A stretch of DNA of 64,000 nt from Mytilus californianus (GCF_021869535.1 NW_026262712.1:99824140-99888139); one strand, 5' to 3'; counted from the first letter of the stretch, positions 22,333-36,904 are shown. Made by a program: numbers and translations. Notes: a model not told the origin generated them from the letters alone.

Positions 22333-25220
22333 CTGAAAATAGAAAGAGACTTATGATTACTAAATGTGTAAATCATTTTCAATTAAAGCATTTTAAAACT
22401 AATGTTCAACAAATATACTGGATAACAAAAATCCTGCTAATAAATAGTTCTGACCTATCAATGACTCATTAACTGCATCATCACTTTGTAATTCCTTTTA
22501 TCAAGTGAATTTTCTTTTTGAAAGAGTATGGGAAATTTAGTTGAATGCCTAAAACTTTTACATGAGATAAAAATGATAACTAACGTGTCTCTTTGTAACA
22601 GCAATGTGACATTTCATCTACTTTAAGGTCAAGTCATCACTAAATAATTACTAGATAATTCTGCTTACATGTATGATATTCCAAATCACTGATTGTTACC
22701 AAAGAAGCAAATATATCTCAAAATAGTCTTGAACATTTCATGCAAAAGACTCGTAAACAAATTATATCAATCTACCTTGTCTTTAAGTGTTCAAGTGCAA
22801 CAAAAAAATCAGCTATCTAATTTCCTTAGAGGCACAAGATATATATATACAATAATACATATAAGGAAACTATACTTTTGTCCCAGTCAGAATATACCAA
22901 AAGTTTCAATTTCATATTTACACACAGATCTAATGTCAGTCAAGAACTAATATCAATGTTCTATTTGCATTCCATATATATACAAAATAAGTGATTTCTA
23001 TTTCCTGCATGTACACTCTATAGCAACTAAACAATTTAACTTTAAAAAATATGGCATACTTAATAAGTGTTGTTAAGACACATTGCACCAATCCATTTTT
23101 TTTAAGCGGCACCTAAATCACTCAAGCAGCTGGAACAACAATTTTCTAAAATGTCTTTTTATATTTTGATATCCAGTTTTGTGTGAAATTAATGTTATAA
23201 TTTTCTCTTAACAATCAATGATATTGTTGTTTATTCTACATACAAAAGTAAATTATTGGAAGGTTAAGATGATATCATCTAAAGAATGAGCAATGCCTGG
23301 CCAGACTGACACCTCATTCCACAGACAAAACTAATTATGATTCATCCATAGGTAAATTTAAATCTATCACTATTGGAATTATTTTTACCATTTATGGAAT
23401 GACTGGAAATAAAGAAAACTTAGTCAGATGTTAAGCATGTTACAGACTTTTGTATGTCATATGACTTTTGAAAAATATCCTACAGACCTAGCATTTCTTA
23501 TATCCAGTATTATCTAATTCTTTAAACAAGGTAAATATTATAATTCTACTGCAATACATTTTTAAATTGAGCAGTAACATTATGAAAGTTTTTTGACAAA
23601 GTGATTTCACTTTCAGAAACATTTTCCTTTTCAATATAATTGACACTTTAATTTTGGAACAAAAAGGTTAAGTCCTATTCTTTAAACTATCAAACTCAAG
23701 ATATAAAATAAAACAAGCAAGATTAATTTCTTTTTCTTCCTTCTGTACTGTTCTTCAACCCATAATTATAATGACTTTTAAATTTTCACTTTCAAATTCA
23801 TCCCATTAATCATTAGGCAGTTTTGTTTTAAATAATCATAACTCAAGCAACTAAAAGTATGTCATAAGATTTCCCAGATTTAAAACAGCCTCCTTCACAC
23901 TTTTCATTACCATATTACTCCTACAATTAAATCAGTGACAAAAATCACAATTTATATCGAAAATCCTTGATAAGATTTAAATCATCAATTTGACATTTTC
24001 TCCTTTATAACATAGAATTTCATTATCCAATAAAAAATATCACTCTAAAATTGACAGCTATGGGTTATAATTAATAAGACTTGGTTCAAATAACATCAAA
24101 CAGCTTTTCTCAATGTCTCTCCAATCATCTGCAATACATCCTTTATATGCATGTTGTGAAAGACATCACCATCTTCTGAAAATTTGTTAAGGAGCACACG
24201 AAAGCACACCATGTCTTTAAAGTCCATGAACAATAAAATCCTTATATGTTTTTGTTTATAACACATTAAAACTCACTAAAAACGAACTCAATTACCACCA
24301 ATTTAAAGTTTACTGCTTCCAACCTCCTACCTACATTAGATAAAACTCCTTTTACAAGAAAATTACAAGAAATCATTAAACCTGTTAACAAAACTTACAA
24401 CGTTTAAAAAAAAAAAGTCCTGCAGCTAAAATTTTTGCACACAAAGAAAACATCGCTCATCTTTATCTGAACTTAATAAGAGAATTACGTAAATGTCATC
24501 TTTTCATTCTTGTTTTGTTGGTGTTCTAGGAAAACTTAATTCAATATAGAAGCATATATGTCAATAGATATTACATGCTATTGATTATTCAATATGATTC
24601 TATAAATCTAACCTGAGAACGGTGCGGTGATAAAATAGAAATATAACCAAATCTGAAGATAATTACATCTCATTTGCATAAAACAAATTAAACCCTACGT
24701 ACATGAAGTATATATCATCTCAGAAATCAATTACATCTAAAATTTCAATATCGTTTTAAAATGGTTTCCAATGAGGGAAAATGGTGTTATTTCTAATTAA
24801 GTATCAATCACTGGTTCTATGATTGTAAGAGGATCCGATAGGTGTCAAAGCTTTAAACTTAAATGCCAATGAATTGCTTTTCCAATTACAAAAGTAATAC
24901 TTCTATATTTGTGTGGAATAATTGTGAAAGAAAGTTTTAATTTGTTTTGATATGAATATGCTTTGAGTAGGATGATATATATCTACAAATACTATAATAG
25001 TATAAGTCAAATAACAGTTATCTTTCTTTGACCATTTGAAAACTAAAATTAAAATCTGTAAAAGGCCAAATTTGATTTCAAGAAAAACTTTTTTCTTTTA
25101 AAACATATAATACGATATGGCTATACAGGTGTGAACATTGATTTAAGCAAGTTTAACAGATAGAAATTCAAATTATCACCATATTATACATGGTATTTTC
25201 CATGTGATTGGTTTTCAGAT
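22333..25220. other. Likely 5' intron of the zinc-finger gene; non-coding
   Basis: AT-rich DNA upstream of the acceptor at 22333. No repeat, coding frame or RNA gene is recognised. If the 5' exon lies further upstream, this is intronic. Confidence 0.4.
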
Positions 25221-25221
25221 G

Positions 25222-25440
25222 TTTGTTTGTTGGTGTTTAACGGCACTTTCATCAAACTTGGTTGTATTATGGAACATTTTTTTTTACTGGTGGAGATAGC
25301 AAAAGTAATCAGAGTGAACCAACGACCTTATGAAAGAAATCTGGCAATCCTCTCTCAATAAAGATCAAATCCGAACTCACAACTTAAATCATGACTGTAG
25401 ATTAACTACTTAGACCATTCAGCCTTAAAGGCTCCTAAAG
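25222..25440 (-). mobile_element. tRNA-derived SINE
   Basis: On the minus strand: a tRNA-like head (TGGTCTAAGTAG, then GAGTTCGGATTTG), a degenerate central domain (25295-25335), and a short CAAA-type 3' tail at 25222-25236. Same family as the copies at 9480 and 38478, more degenerate. Confidence 0.55.
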
Positions 25441-25618
25441 TTTTGAGATGTAAGGAAACACTAAAAAGGCGGGAAATGGATCTTTTGTTTTTCTAATATG
25501 AAAATGAAAGATGAACGGTTTCTAAAAATAAATTGAAAATTTTAAGAGTTGAATGGCAAAAGTTTTTAATGCATTGCCTTAAGGGAAAGCACAGAGTGAT
25601 AATACAAAAGAAAATTCT

Positions 25619-25895
25619 GACAAGAGGCTGTCAGAGCGACAGCAAACATTTATTTGTGTCCTGGTATTTTTCAATATCACAAGGACCATAACTCCTGAAC
25701 GGTGAAAGTGAAAATCTTCAATATTGAACTTGACATCCATTTTGTCATCACTAACAACATATTAAAATTGAAAAGCTTTGGTTGAACGGTTCATGAGTAA
25801 ATGCACGGACACTGTTTGGCAGCCACCCGCCCCCCCCGCCCGCATGCCGTACATCCCCAAATCAATAACAGATTTTTCCTTCGGAAATCTGGTTA
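25619..25895 (+). mobile_element. Short non-autonomous element with hairpins at both ends
   Basis: The left end has GCTGTC-AGAGC-GACAGC (25627-25643). The right end has a hairpin from 25869 to 25891 (CAGATTT...AAATCTG). The body contains 'accataactcctgaacggtg', like the 'cataactctagaacgg' core of the 161-bp-unit elements but with a single unit, and a C-rich run at 25826-25845. No protein. Confidence 0.55.
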
Positions 25896-27740
25896 AAAAT
25901 GTGAGCAGTGAATATCTTTAAATTGATAATAAACTTTTAACCACTTTTGATACAAATGTCAATCAATATCAGAAGATTTAAATTGTTAAAACTATATTGT
26001 CTTTTTGGCTTTAATTGAGTTCCAAATGCCGAATACACAGTTTAAACTATATATCTTAAAAACTTTCTGAAATTTCATTATATTTAACTGATATTATCTT
26101 ACCTTAATGTTTCCTGTTAATTAGTTACCACTAACGAGTTTCAAACTATGATACAGCACAGAAGTTGTCCTTAAACAATTGTACCCTTAACAATCTACCA
26201 ATCACAACATAACTCCTACTGTGTCATTTCTACCTATCATAATCAATTATGTGTCTATATAAAACAATATATTTGTCGTTAATTTCAGCTTCACAGAATT
26301 CAATTTTCATCTCGATATTAAAAATCAATTATTTTAATATATTTTCGCACCGATAAATATCCTGTTTTAACAAGAGGAGAATGCAAATAAAGCAAGTGAG
26401 ATATTATCACACATTTATAAGACATTATCTTACCACTGGCAAATATCATAGATATTTCACGCCAAAAATTAAGGTTGAACTGAATAAACAAGATGTAACG
26501 ATCATTAATTTTTATTATCGCAATCACCATGGATATTTTATTTAGCATACTATATCCAAACATTGGATATGTAAAATTTTGATAGCTTTTATTGCATAAA
26601 ATACATTTAATTTTCCACGAATGAGAACCTATAATTCACTAGGGTATATTTTATATACAAATTTAATCAGCAATCTATACAATTCCATATAAACTGTTGA
26701 AAATGATGTTGTATAGATTTTGATTATAACTTTTTTGTCGTATTTAGAAGCAATTTTATTAATTAAATTGTGACAATACAGCTATAGAAATAGCGGTTAT
26801 ATTACCTGCTGAATTTTTTATATGCAGTAGACCTCATTGTACTTTTGCAATGTATTAAAGCATTTATGTTGGAAAGTTATGACAAGGTTGAGAACCGTAG
26901 GACTTCTGCATAAAAATAAACCTACTGTCACATTGGGAGAATAAACAAGAAATCATAGCATTTGTTATATACTTTGCCAAAATGCAGTTTATTTGATAGA
27001 AAGTATTGGTCAATAAGATTGCATATAAGCTATTTAGGTTGTGAAAAATTCTCATAATTTCAATAAGATTCATCAATGGTATAATTCCTAATGAAAGGTC
27101 TGAATCAATGTAAAAAACTTTCCCTTTGTTAAAATACCCATATTACAAAAAAATCAACCAAGTCTTAATTATGTTTTAAGAAAATACTGTTTAATGTTAC
27201 AGCAACAAGCCAAAGATCAATACATATAAATACTGAACCGATAAATCTTTTCTTTGTCCCACATCTATATATACTACATAAAACCATTCCAAAGTTTATC
27301 CAATCTCCAAACCTATAAATACTTTGTCCTAGCACCATATAAAATGTTAGAGATTATTTTCAAAGACTTGTCCAATTATTCATCTTCTATAAAAACATCA
27401 ATTAAGATATCCATTTTTCAATCTATGTGAAATATAAAACCTACATCAAAATATAGATAGCCCAATCGATACAAAAAATGGCTTAAAATCAATTATTTCT
27501 TACTTTTAGCTAAATAATTATGAGTAAAGTACGCAAACATTGCAGCCTATCAAATTACTATTTGTTTCCGCAGTATCTTGGAAACAAAAGCCCGTACTAT
27601 GTACATATATATTAAGAATAAAGATGGATGAGGGATCAAACAAAGGATATGCCATATGTTATAAAACTAAAGCAGATGTCAACCTTTTAATGGTTTGCCA
27701 ATGAACATAGATAAATTCAATCTTAACTTCTAAGACAAAT
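25896..27740. other. Non-coding AT-rich stretch
   Basis: No recognised repeat or gene; small open frames on the minus strand near 26318-26563 and 26864-27076 have no supporting features. Confidence 0.4.
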
Positions 27741-27749
27741 CAGTGAGGT

Positions 27750-28640
27750 AAGACTACCATCCCACCTGCATTAACGGGATAGATTTATTGGTCCTGTAGA
27801 CAAACAAAGACATCTGCCTTGTTCTCTCTAAAATAAACTATTATATGTCAATATCTACCTGAATATACACCTTTACAGGTAAACTAACAGGTAAATTTAT
27901 TTGTTTTCCTGATAAAGACTTTATTATGCCATCATCAAACTCGTCACTCAGTCAGCGGGAAGATGGTTCGTGACCTGGTCTGTAGGACGCTACTTAAAAA
28001 TTTCTGTAATACCTATTGTAACCTTTACCAAATGAAACATATACCTTTATAAAAAGATTTACGAGGTTTTAATAACGGCTTTATTAAACCATTAATGACT
28101 AGTATTGAAGTGTGCCTCCTCTTCTAGAAGGCTACTTAGTCGGTCATATTTGGACAACACTTTAATTTTAAATGTAGTTTAGATATACATTAAAGAGATA
28201 CATCTGTGGTTTCAAAGGGCTCAATAATAAGAAAGCCATCATTGAAACAAGTCAAATGGTCCATTTTTCTGGCCTACTATTTAATAGGTATTGCTTTGAT
28301 ATAAAACTATTTGAAATCTGTCTGCGGTTCTGATAATGGCTTTTAATATCATACCTTCATTGATTTCCTTTGACTTTTGTCCCTGTTTCAGATCTAACAT
28401 TAAGTAAATACTGATTTTATATCTATATATTTGAATCTATTCTGTGGTTTCGATTGGAGATATGATATTAGTCTGCCATTAATTGAGGATGATATCAATC
28501 CTAACTATTCTCTGGGACGCTACTTAACTGATTTTTCATCAATATCTACCTGACTCAATAGGTAATATATACTTTAACAGGTAGTTGTCTGGGATAATGA
28601 CTTTATTAAGCCATCATCATTGATGTGGCTGCCCCAGGGA
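27750..28640. repeat. Ancient, strongly decayed tandem repeat
   Basis: Six degenerate copies of a motif like 'gataatgactttattaagcc' plus 'atcattgatg' occur at about 27912, 28080, 28225, 28337, 28460 and 28600 (spacing 110-170 bp). Around them recur 'gacgctacttaa' and 'ctacctga...taggta' pieces. Indels prevent a single period. Confidence 0.5.
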
Positions 28641-28649
28641 TAAAAATTG

Positions 28650-30420
28650 TCTGTGATTATAAAGAATTACTATTTAGGTATTGATAACTGAAAGCAAATG
28701 CCACATGAAGGGATAGCAATCTTTAAATAATAAAATGATTTTTATCAAATAACAGAAAAAAATTGAGAATCAATCTGACTACAGAATCACCTTGGGATTT
28801 GCTCAATTGAATTTCTAAAATTATCTATTAAATCAAAAATAGTTGCTTACAATTGAGTGGTAAATTAATGACTTTAACACGTTATACAGTAGTTTTTCAT
28901 TTCAAATACGAAACTTGTACTTTAAACAAAATGGCAAAAGTGAACTGCATTCAGCTGGACTAATTATAATTATCAATAATGACTTTAAAGTTTCTCGAAA
29001 AAATAGTAACACATTTTTCATTCACAAAAAAACAAAGCAAAAATTGAACTAGCAAAGAACATTAATAAGACCAATTAACACCTGAAACATGAAGCATAAC
29101 TTTATTCTACTTTATTCGGCACATTTCTTCATTGCACTACAACTGAAATGTCTGAAGACAGTAGCAGTAAAATCATGATTACAACATTTTTACAAAGTTG
29201 GATCATAGTAAAGTCGGGTATAAAATAGAAAGGAAAGAATATGGGGTATCCATCCATGACACTAAATCATTATTATGCACAGCAAAAAATACAAAATGCA
29301 AAGGAACAGCACTTTTATTGCTGTTCTTCATCTCAAAATCACCCTGAGGCCTTCGATTAGTGCAAAAAAACTCCCACCTCAATGCAAGTTTAAGACGGTT
29401 CCTAGCACCGGTTTGAGGGGAATTCTTTGCAAACTGACTGTCACAACTGTGAATTGAAGAACTGAAAGCCATGGAGTAATATCAATATAAAATAAATCTT
29501 TAAAGAATTCAAACATGAACTTATTCAATGAGACAGCAACCCTACAACACTTAAAACGAAGAGGTCAGCACACAGTCTTCACAATAGGCATGGGTTTGTA
29601 TAATATCTCAGTTGCTGCATTTAATTCAAAGTGCACATTAAGAGTTCCAACAAGCTCTGCATATTAAAAATCCAGGCAACAACTACTCTCAGTGGTCCAT
29701 GGGTATAAATTTTATATTTTTACTACATCAAGCCCTTATTTTCTATCTAATGGCAGTCAAAATGGGTTAATTTATTACAGACCTCACCCAACTTCCCAGC
29801 CTATGTAAAGACCCTCAAAATTTAAACTGTGAACTTGTTCTTGTTTTGACAAAACTTTTGAAAATCCTCAGACAAACAATTAGTAGGATCAGCAAAAGTA
29901 AAACCTGGTGCTCAACTAAATGTCCTAGAAACTATCAAATTTTTCAATAATTTTAGTTTATAATTTTGGTTTAAACTATGAACAATGCATGAAATATTTG
30001 CCACTGGACTTTAAGCAAGCAAAACTTTACAACCTTACCAATTTGGCAACTTGACAAACTGCAGTTAACTTATCTGAAGAGACTGATATGCTTTTAAAAT
30101 GACTGATTGCTTAACACCCAGTGGCAAATATTTAATACACATTCAAGAAAATCCTTTGACAAAAACAAACCAAAAATAACTTAGAACTTTCACATGAAAG
30201 ATTGCACAAAATAAATGGAATTTAATACCCAATTATTGTATAAGGCTTTCTGTCATGACTAGTCCTAGCAGAGACTAAAATAATCACTAGAGTATCCACT
30301 TTCAAAGTGAAAGAATAACATCTATTTGAGCACAAGTCTTACTGAATTTTAGAAGACAACAGTCATACGATTTAACCAATTGTTTCACATTTTGTCATAC
30401 TGGGGTATTTGATAGATTAC
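28650..30420. other. Non-coding stretch with dispersed repeat pieces
   Basis: 29312-29420 shares 'attgctgttcttcat' and a similar 'cctagcacc' segment with 63012-63110, indicating one repeat family. A minus-strand open frame at 29203-29472 (89 aa) overlaps it and is probably not a gene. 29525-29590 ('aatgagacagcaacccta') resembles 33762-33785. Confidence 0.4.
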
Positions 30421-30590
30421 CTTACGATATGGGTTTAACTCATTGTAGAAGGCAGTACAGTGACCCTCAGCTGTAATCCGAGTCCTTTGATTTCTGGCAT
30501 TACATGTTGTCTCGTTGGAAATCATACCACATCTCCTTATTTTTATATTGGGCCAGCAAAAATTAAATGGGAGTAGGACCTGTGTGAGGC
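30421..30590 (+). repeat. Dispersed mussel element fragment
   Basis: Contains 'tgttgtctcgttggaaatca' followed by 'taccacatctcctta', the same 3' module as 37140-37178 and the inverted form of 31440-31530 and 59555-59605. Confidence 0.55.
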
Positions 30591-30884
30591 TTTCCTTTTA
30601 CAGACCCTCCTTAACGGATTTGTACTTCTAAATCAGCTGATTATAGAGATGTTCACAAAATCAAACTTTCAGCCAATTTAGGAAGCAAAAGTTACACAGG
30701 CATACTTCATACAATGAAATAAGAATGGTGTTCATTCAAAAGTACAAATGTTTTACATTCCGATTGAGTAGGATATTCCAGAAAATTTTTGCCAAAATTT
30801 TTGGTTGTTTGTCTATAAATGTCTTACCTGATTTTCTATGTTTAAGTTTTCTATAAATAATTTAACTGGAAGATAAGTACTTAT

Positions 30885-31075
30885 TTAATGTTCAGTATTC
30901 ATTGTTATTCGTGGGATAATGATTTCGTGACATATATGTAATTCCTATAGACTAAGTCTTTAATGCAGAATTTTGCAAAATCACGAAATCAACTATCCAA
31001 GAAATAATATACGTTTTCCTGAATCCAAGAGAATTGGTACCCACCAAAATAACTGAATCCACAGTATAATTAAAG
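30885..31075. repeat. MITE-like inverted-repeat element
   Basis: 'gtgggataatgatttcgtga' near 30911 is partly inverted in 'cacgaaatcaactatccaag' near 30982. The following 'ggtacccaccaaaataactg' and 'aatccacagtat' are recalled as frequent in bivalve genomes. No coding capacity. Confidence 0.4.
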
Positions 31076-31424
31076 TAAACTTATGTATCAATTTCAGGTA
31101 TGAATCCAAAATAAAAATCTATACTTTTTCCATTCTCCCAACTTCAAACAGCAAAAGAAACATCTTTAAACAAAAGATTTTATCTTAAATTTACCATTTT
31201 TGAAATATATTATTTAAGGAGATAAATGGTCTAGTCATCAGTGAGACAGTAATCCAACAATACAAATTACTGTAACAATCTTGTGGTCCCCAAATATATT
31301 TGATTGCACGAGTTCACCAGAAACTTACTAGCAATCATGAGCATAATATAGAAATTTTAAATTATAAATATCAGACTCATATGTCCCTATGAAAGAATCA
31401 GGAAAACTATAAGGATCATTAACA

Positions 31425-31540
31425 TTTGTAAATGTGTGTGTAAATGTGTGGCTGGACTGAGACCAGTATAGTTGCATTGACATCCACAACATTTGGTCTC
31501 TGGTGGATAGTTGTCTCATTTGAGATAATATCACATATCT
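31425..31540 (-). repeat. Dispersed mussel element fragment
   Basis: Minus-strand reading contains 'atgagacaactatccaccag' and 'agaccaaatgttgtgg'. 59575-59605 carries a plus-strand version. The overlapping 68-aa frame is incidental. Confidence 0.55.
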
Positions 31541-31549
31541 GTATTTTTA

Positions 31550-34500
31550 TAATGTTTACAAGAAGTTTTAATATTAAAGTTTATAATAAGATTTGACCTT
31601 TCAGATTTAAAAAAAAGTTACTTATCTGCCAATCAGGGTAAAAATAGAGGGGCCATTAACATTTATAAATGTGGCCCGATTCACAAGACTTTTAACATTA
31701 AAGTTAATACCTATAATTATCTTCTTGTTCAATATTTACTTATTTGATAAGTTAATCAATTTTTCTACAAATAACTCTTTTTTTAGATTTGTTAAAATGT
31801 TAAATCAATGTCACCACAGATAAATATCTAAACACAATCTGTAAGAATATCTTTTGTCTATATTGATTAAGTATATAAATGGACTTACATGGAAAAAGAT
31901 GCAGATTTAATTCAGCTGTTAACTTCCCAAGACAACCCAGGACATAGAACTGATTCGATAAAACTTTATTGTCAACTATAAACGTTAATATTGCTCATAA
32001 ATTACTAGATATGAAAATGTGTATATATCAATTCTATTGTTCACTATTGACAAGAGACGCGTGACCAAGATAAAGATACACTTTGCTACCATAGTGACGA
32101 GTGCTTTTCTTACATCAGTTCTCCATCTTTCGTTCATTTACATACTATTAATCGTTTTTGAACGGGGCAGGTGCCTGGGTACTTTACATTTAATTAATTG
32201 ACAGTTGACTGAAGTTATACCATGATATCTATTGCTTACAAAACTCGGAGACAATGACCCATAATCCTTAAAATCATCCCTACATACTGGGCTCCGTATT
32301 AAGAAGTGTCTATGTAAAATTGGTTTTTGTCTAGTTGTGATTTGTTAGAATTGTTGTGATCAATTTCGTCCTTACAATAGAAATTGAAGAGCTTTACTAG
32401 AATTGATTTATATTTGAGAACACCTGCCGATCTTGTTGGATGATTATCATCGTTTGAAATCATGTTAATGCCATGTGACTCATTTCTTTGACTATGAAAT
32501 AATCTTGTTACATTGTATTCTTTTTTACAACATATATTTATATACATTGATCAATATTTTCAATTTTTATCAGCAAATGGCAGGCACCGCCATGCAATTA
32601 CGATTACTCTATTCACTGTTGAACAAAGAACAGTAGAATATTTAATTTCTTCCTGAAGTAGTATAGGACAATAACTACGTATATTATTTTCGTAGTAAAA
32701 TTACGGTACAAAAGAGATGGAGCTGCGGAGCTTGATTTTAATAATAAAAGTTGACACATCCATTTATGTAGCCATCATGGTTACTATGACAATAAACATC
32801 GGCACTAAAACACATCTTTCAGTAAACCAATAAATATTTCACAAATTTAATTTGATAGTTTAGTTCATTTCAATGCATATTAAGTATGGTACAACTTTTC
32901 ACGTCTTTTATAAATTGGAAAATGAGTTTCTGACATAAGAGAAGTAATCACTTAACAGATTATTGGACTCGGAACAAGGGGGTTTCCAGAATTTACACCA
33001 ACATCACTAAAATTGTTTACAAAAACAATAAAAGACAAGAACAAGTAAAAGACGATGGGTATTGTGAATGAAAAGAAACTGATTAAAACCATGAGCAGAT
33101 GTGTGAATTTAAGCGTAATAAATGGTTATTGATCAGTTTATTCTTGTATTGTAACTTGATTACGCCTATCTATTGTTATATTCTTAATGAAAATAATGAT
33201 GATAAATATGCCTTTGTGCTTCAAAAGTGGAAGTAAAATACATCATGTTAACTTTTTAATATCAGAAACAATAAAATACAGGCACATACATATTTACATA
33301 GTTATCATACAATCAATTATCTAGAGTAAGGCGTATATGACGCAAATATTCCATTAGAACAGATTAAACTCTATTATTTTAAACAAAAATCAATTACTTA
33401 TTTATACTTTTGAAAATATGTATTTGATCAAATAATTAGGTACAGCGATAACGGAGCTGTGGTAGATAGGCGTTAACCAGATTGCTATCGGCATCAATTT
33501 GACAAATTACAGTTCCATTTTAGTAAGAAAATAAAGAAAATAGAAGTTGTAGTTTCTAATAGGTTTTAAATATCACATAAAAGATAAACGACTTTATTTG
33601 GCTTTTCGACAGTCTCTCTGTGTAACAGTCATAATAACATGGAAAATCCTCAGTTGGACCAGGACAAGTTTAGTTTATATAATATCTATACATGCTCGAT
33701 CAAATTTTTAAAGTTGATAAAATTTATTTATAAATAAAACGAGATGTGGGATATATGTCAATGAAACAGCAACCCATCAACACAAACAACCAAAAGACAT
33801 CTAGAGAACAACATACAGAATTAAACAATAGACAAGTGCCTTATAGATACGCTAACTGAAAGATTTTAGGGGGACAAAGGGACAGTTCAGCTGATGGTAG
33901 CTGGGCTTTTTTTTTTATAAAACACCCAATAATTACTCGGTGTTCAAGTCGCTTAAAAAGAGATTTTTGTTGATGCTAATATAACTGTATACCAAATATC
34001 ATTTACTTACCATTAGTGCAGTCCATTAACTCACCTAAATCACTAATTTCAAAGTGAGACAAAAAATAAAAAAATATTTACATGAGATTTAAGGGTTTAT
34101 TCAGATTTCTGGACTACAATTAAAATGGTCCAACTGTCAAAAATATTAAATAAAACAGCTTTCAGGAAACTCAAGCTCAGAGCAAGCATTCATCAAATTG
34201 ATTTTTAACAAATGATATATGATTCCATCTATACCTGTTTAACCACAGACTTATTATTTGTTTAAACAGTCCTCAGAAGTGAATTATACTATAATAGCAT
34301 GGAAACACACTCACTGCTTCAATATCTTAATTATTCATTGATCATAGTAAATGAAATTTAAAAAATTGTTAATAATAATCTCAAGTCTTAATGAATACAC
34401 TACGAACACACCGTCTTTTAAAACTATGTTTATTTAAACATATGCTTAAATAGTTCATTCAAAGAAAATGGAAACATAGTATTACAACATCCAACTGTAA

Positions 34501-35468
34501 CCAAAATTGGCAACATTAATCAACTTATCAATCTGAACATTAAAAATTTCATGAAATTCTTATATATTAATCGAGGAACAAGATACAATCTGATAAACTT
34601 GAAACATTATGTAAGAAAAAAAATATTTTTCTGTTTGTGTGCAAATGACTGTTTGACAATCTCAAAGAACAGATATAAATTGTATGTATTTCAAAATTCT
34701 AAACATGTATTTGTAAATCATTATTGTTGAAATTCGTAGTAACAAGGTAAAGTCCTGACATAGTCTCTGATTTTCTTATTAATAAACAGTCCAGAAAAAA
34801 AAAATTTAACTGGAGTGGACAGTTACATTATAACTGGATGAAACTTATTACTCAAGTGGACAGTAAAAATTGCTTGCCTAATAAAAACAATTTGCTGTCA
34901 ATTTCAAGGAATATATCAATTTTTTTTTATATAAAAATAAAATAAAAACACAATTGTTTAACTCCGTGTCAAAAAGACCATAGATTTATGTTATGATACA
35001 GTATATGGTGGTTACTTAATGTTTAAAGAGGTAGTGTTTATTTTTTGCCCATTATTTCTGAAAATTTGAGAATAACATTCAGCTTTTTCACTCATCACAT
35101 GACATATTATTATAATGAAAAAGTTTTAAAAGTGTGGCTTAAGGTTATAACAAAAACTTCAAAACATACCAATTGTTTTTTTTACTTCATCCAAATAAGT
35201 GAAAAAGTAATTGACAATTGCCTTTGAAATTTAAGCACAGAGATTTAAATGAACACTAACTACTTTTTTTGTTCAATGTTTCACCAGAATAAAAAATTGT
35301 TACATCAGATTCTATCATTATTATATAACCCTTCAATCTGAATGTATTTATAATTGTTGACTTAGATACAAATAAATAGGTATGGATGTTAAATAATTTC
35401 CTATCATGCAATACTTAAAATACATTTCCAGTCATCTTCAAAACATCTATAAAATAAAGACCACTTAC
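31550..35468. other. Non-coding AT-rich stretch
   Basis: No gene recognised. 33735-33800 holds a fragment of the 'caatgaaacagcaacccatc' repeat type. Overlapping short open frames have no domain features. Confidence 0.4.
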
Positions 35469-36050
35469 CTGACTGAGTATATCTCTATGTATGTAAAACT
35501 TGATGTTTAAATCTTACAAAGCATGCCCGTTTTTCATGTATGACTAAATCTGTTAAAGTTAAAATTTTATTTACACATAAATAACTGTTAAAAACTTCTC
35601 TATTATAGCTAAATTTGTACACATTTCATTCATTCAATAAACCCGCTTTACTCAAGTGTAACCACATAACAATAGCGGAGATTACAACAATTGCTTGAAA
35701 GTTTTTGATTTTCCAACTCCCGTAATCCGTCTATTGATATTGAAATAAATATACATGATTTAACATCTGTCGGTGTCATTTTTGACTTTTAATTTCTTTT
35801 GGACCTATTGCGACATGACCTTTTGCCACAGTGATGACCGTAACCTCTGCTTGACCACAGGTAGAGAAAAAGACGCAAAACTTCCCCCCATGTTACATAA
35901 TTGTAGCTTGATAATAGTTTGATAGATGCTGATGACTCTACTACTGTCTAGGGCTAGGTCAGATTACCTCCCCTGGTGGACTCACACAACAATAGCGTGA
36001 CACTGGTCATCCAACCTTCGTCCATTGTAATCATTATTGAGCCAAACATT
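35469..36050 (-). promoter_or_regulatory. Candidate 5' non-coding exon donor and upstream region of the zinc-finger gene
   Basis: On the minus strand CTCAGTCAG|GTAAGTGG places a consensus donor after 35469. The DNA immediately upstream of it (35640-36050) is less AT-rich than its surroundings and free of recognised repeats, as a promoter or conserved element might be. No TATA box or Initiator is convincing. Only a transcript would decide. Confidence 0.2.
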
Positions 36051-36880
36051 GAATGTACTAAGTTAGCATTTAACCTTTTTTAGACCTTATCAAATAATGC
36101 TGTGAATGAAATTTCGATTAATTTAAATTGATGCGAAACTCAGTGATGGGTTATTTACCTAGCCAAAATATGCTATCTAAAATGAAGAAGTCACAAAACC
36201 CATGTCAATCACTAATTGTAGACTATTTCTTAACAAAAACGCCTATAAGAAAATACACAGTTGGAAGTGAATACAGAAAATAAACAAATCAAAGAGATAA
36301 AATATACCTTTTGATGTTAGACTCCAGGGTATAAGAAAATTAAATTTTGACCACAATAATAGGTATACCTGATGTCCAACAGTGACTAATATTTGAAACC
36401 TCATATTAAAAGTCAAAACTTTACCAACAATCTCAATGATTCATTATAAAAAGAAACTTTTAAAGGTTTCCGCAAGTTCAACATTTCATTATATCAAAAA
36501 ATGTATATCTTAATCAAATTTACAAAATATTTCTGTCTTTAGAAAAGTAGAAGGCATTTAAGAATAAAATATTTCATGTTTGTTATTTAACTGGGTTGTA
36601 GAATTTGACTATAGCACAATTTTGTAAGGAAGCTCAATCACCAAATGATCAGTTTTAGTGCAACACAAGGAATTAGTTAAGATGCATATAAAATTCTTGT
36701 AATTTCCTTTCTCTGTAATTCAATTAATTTGAATATTTTATCTACAATAGTTTGTAAAATTTGTGTAGTATGCATGCTGTTGTAGTGTTGAATGTATGGA
36801 ATTCCTTTAAACATTCTATAATGTCTGCCAAAAGGACTTGACTTAACCACTTGTCATGTAACTATTTGAGACTATTGCAC
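36051..36880. other. Non-coding AT-rich stretch
   Basis: Nothing recognised on either strand. Confidence 0.4.
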
Positions 36881-36904
36881 AAAAATCCCTTTAATCTCCC
36901 CCTC

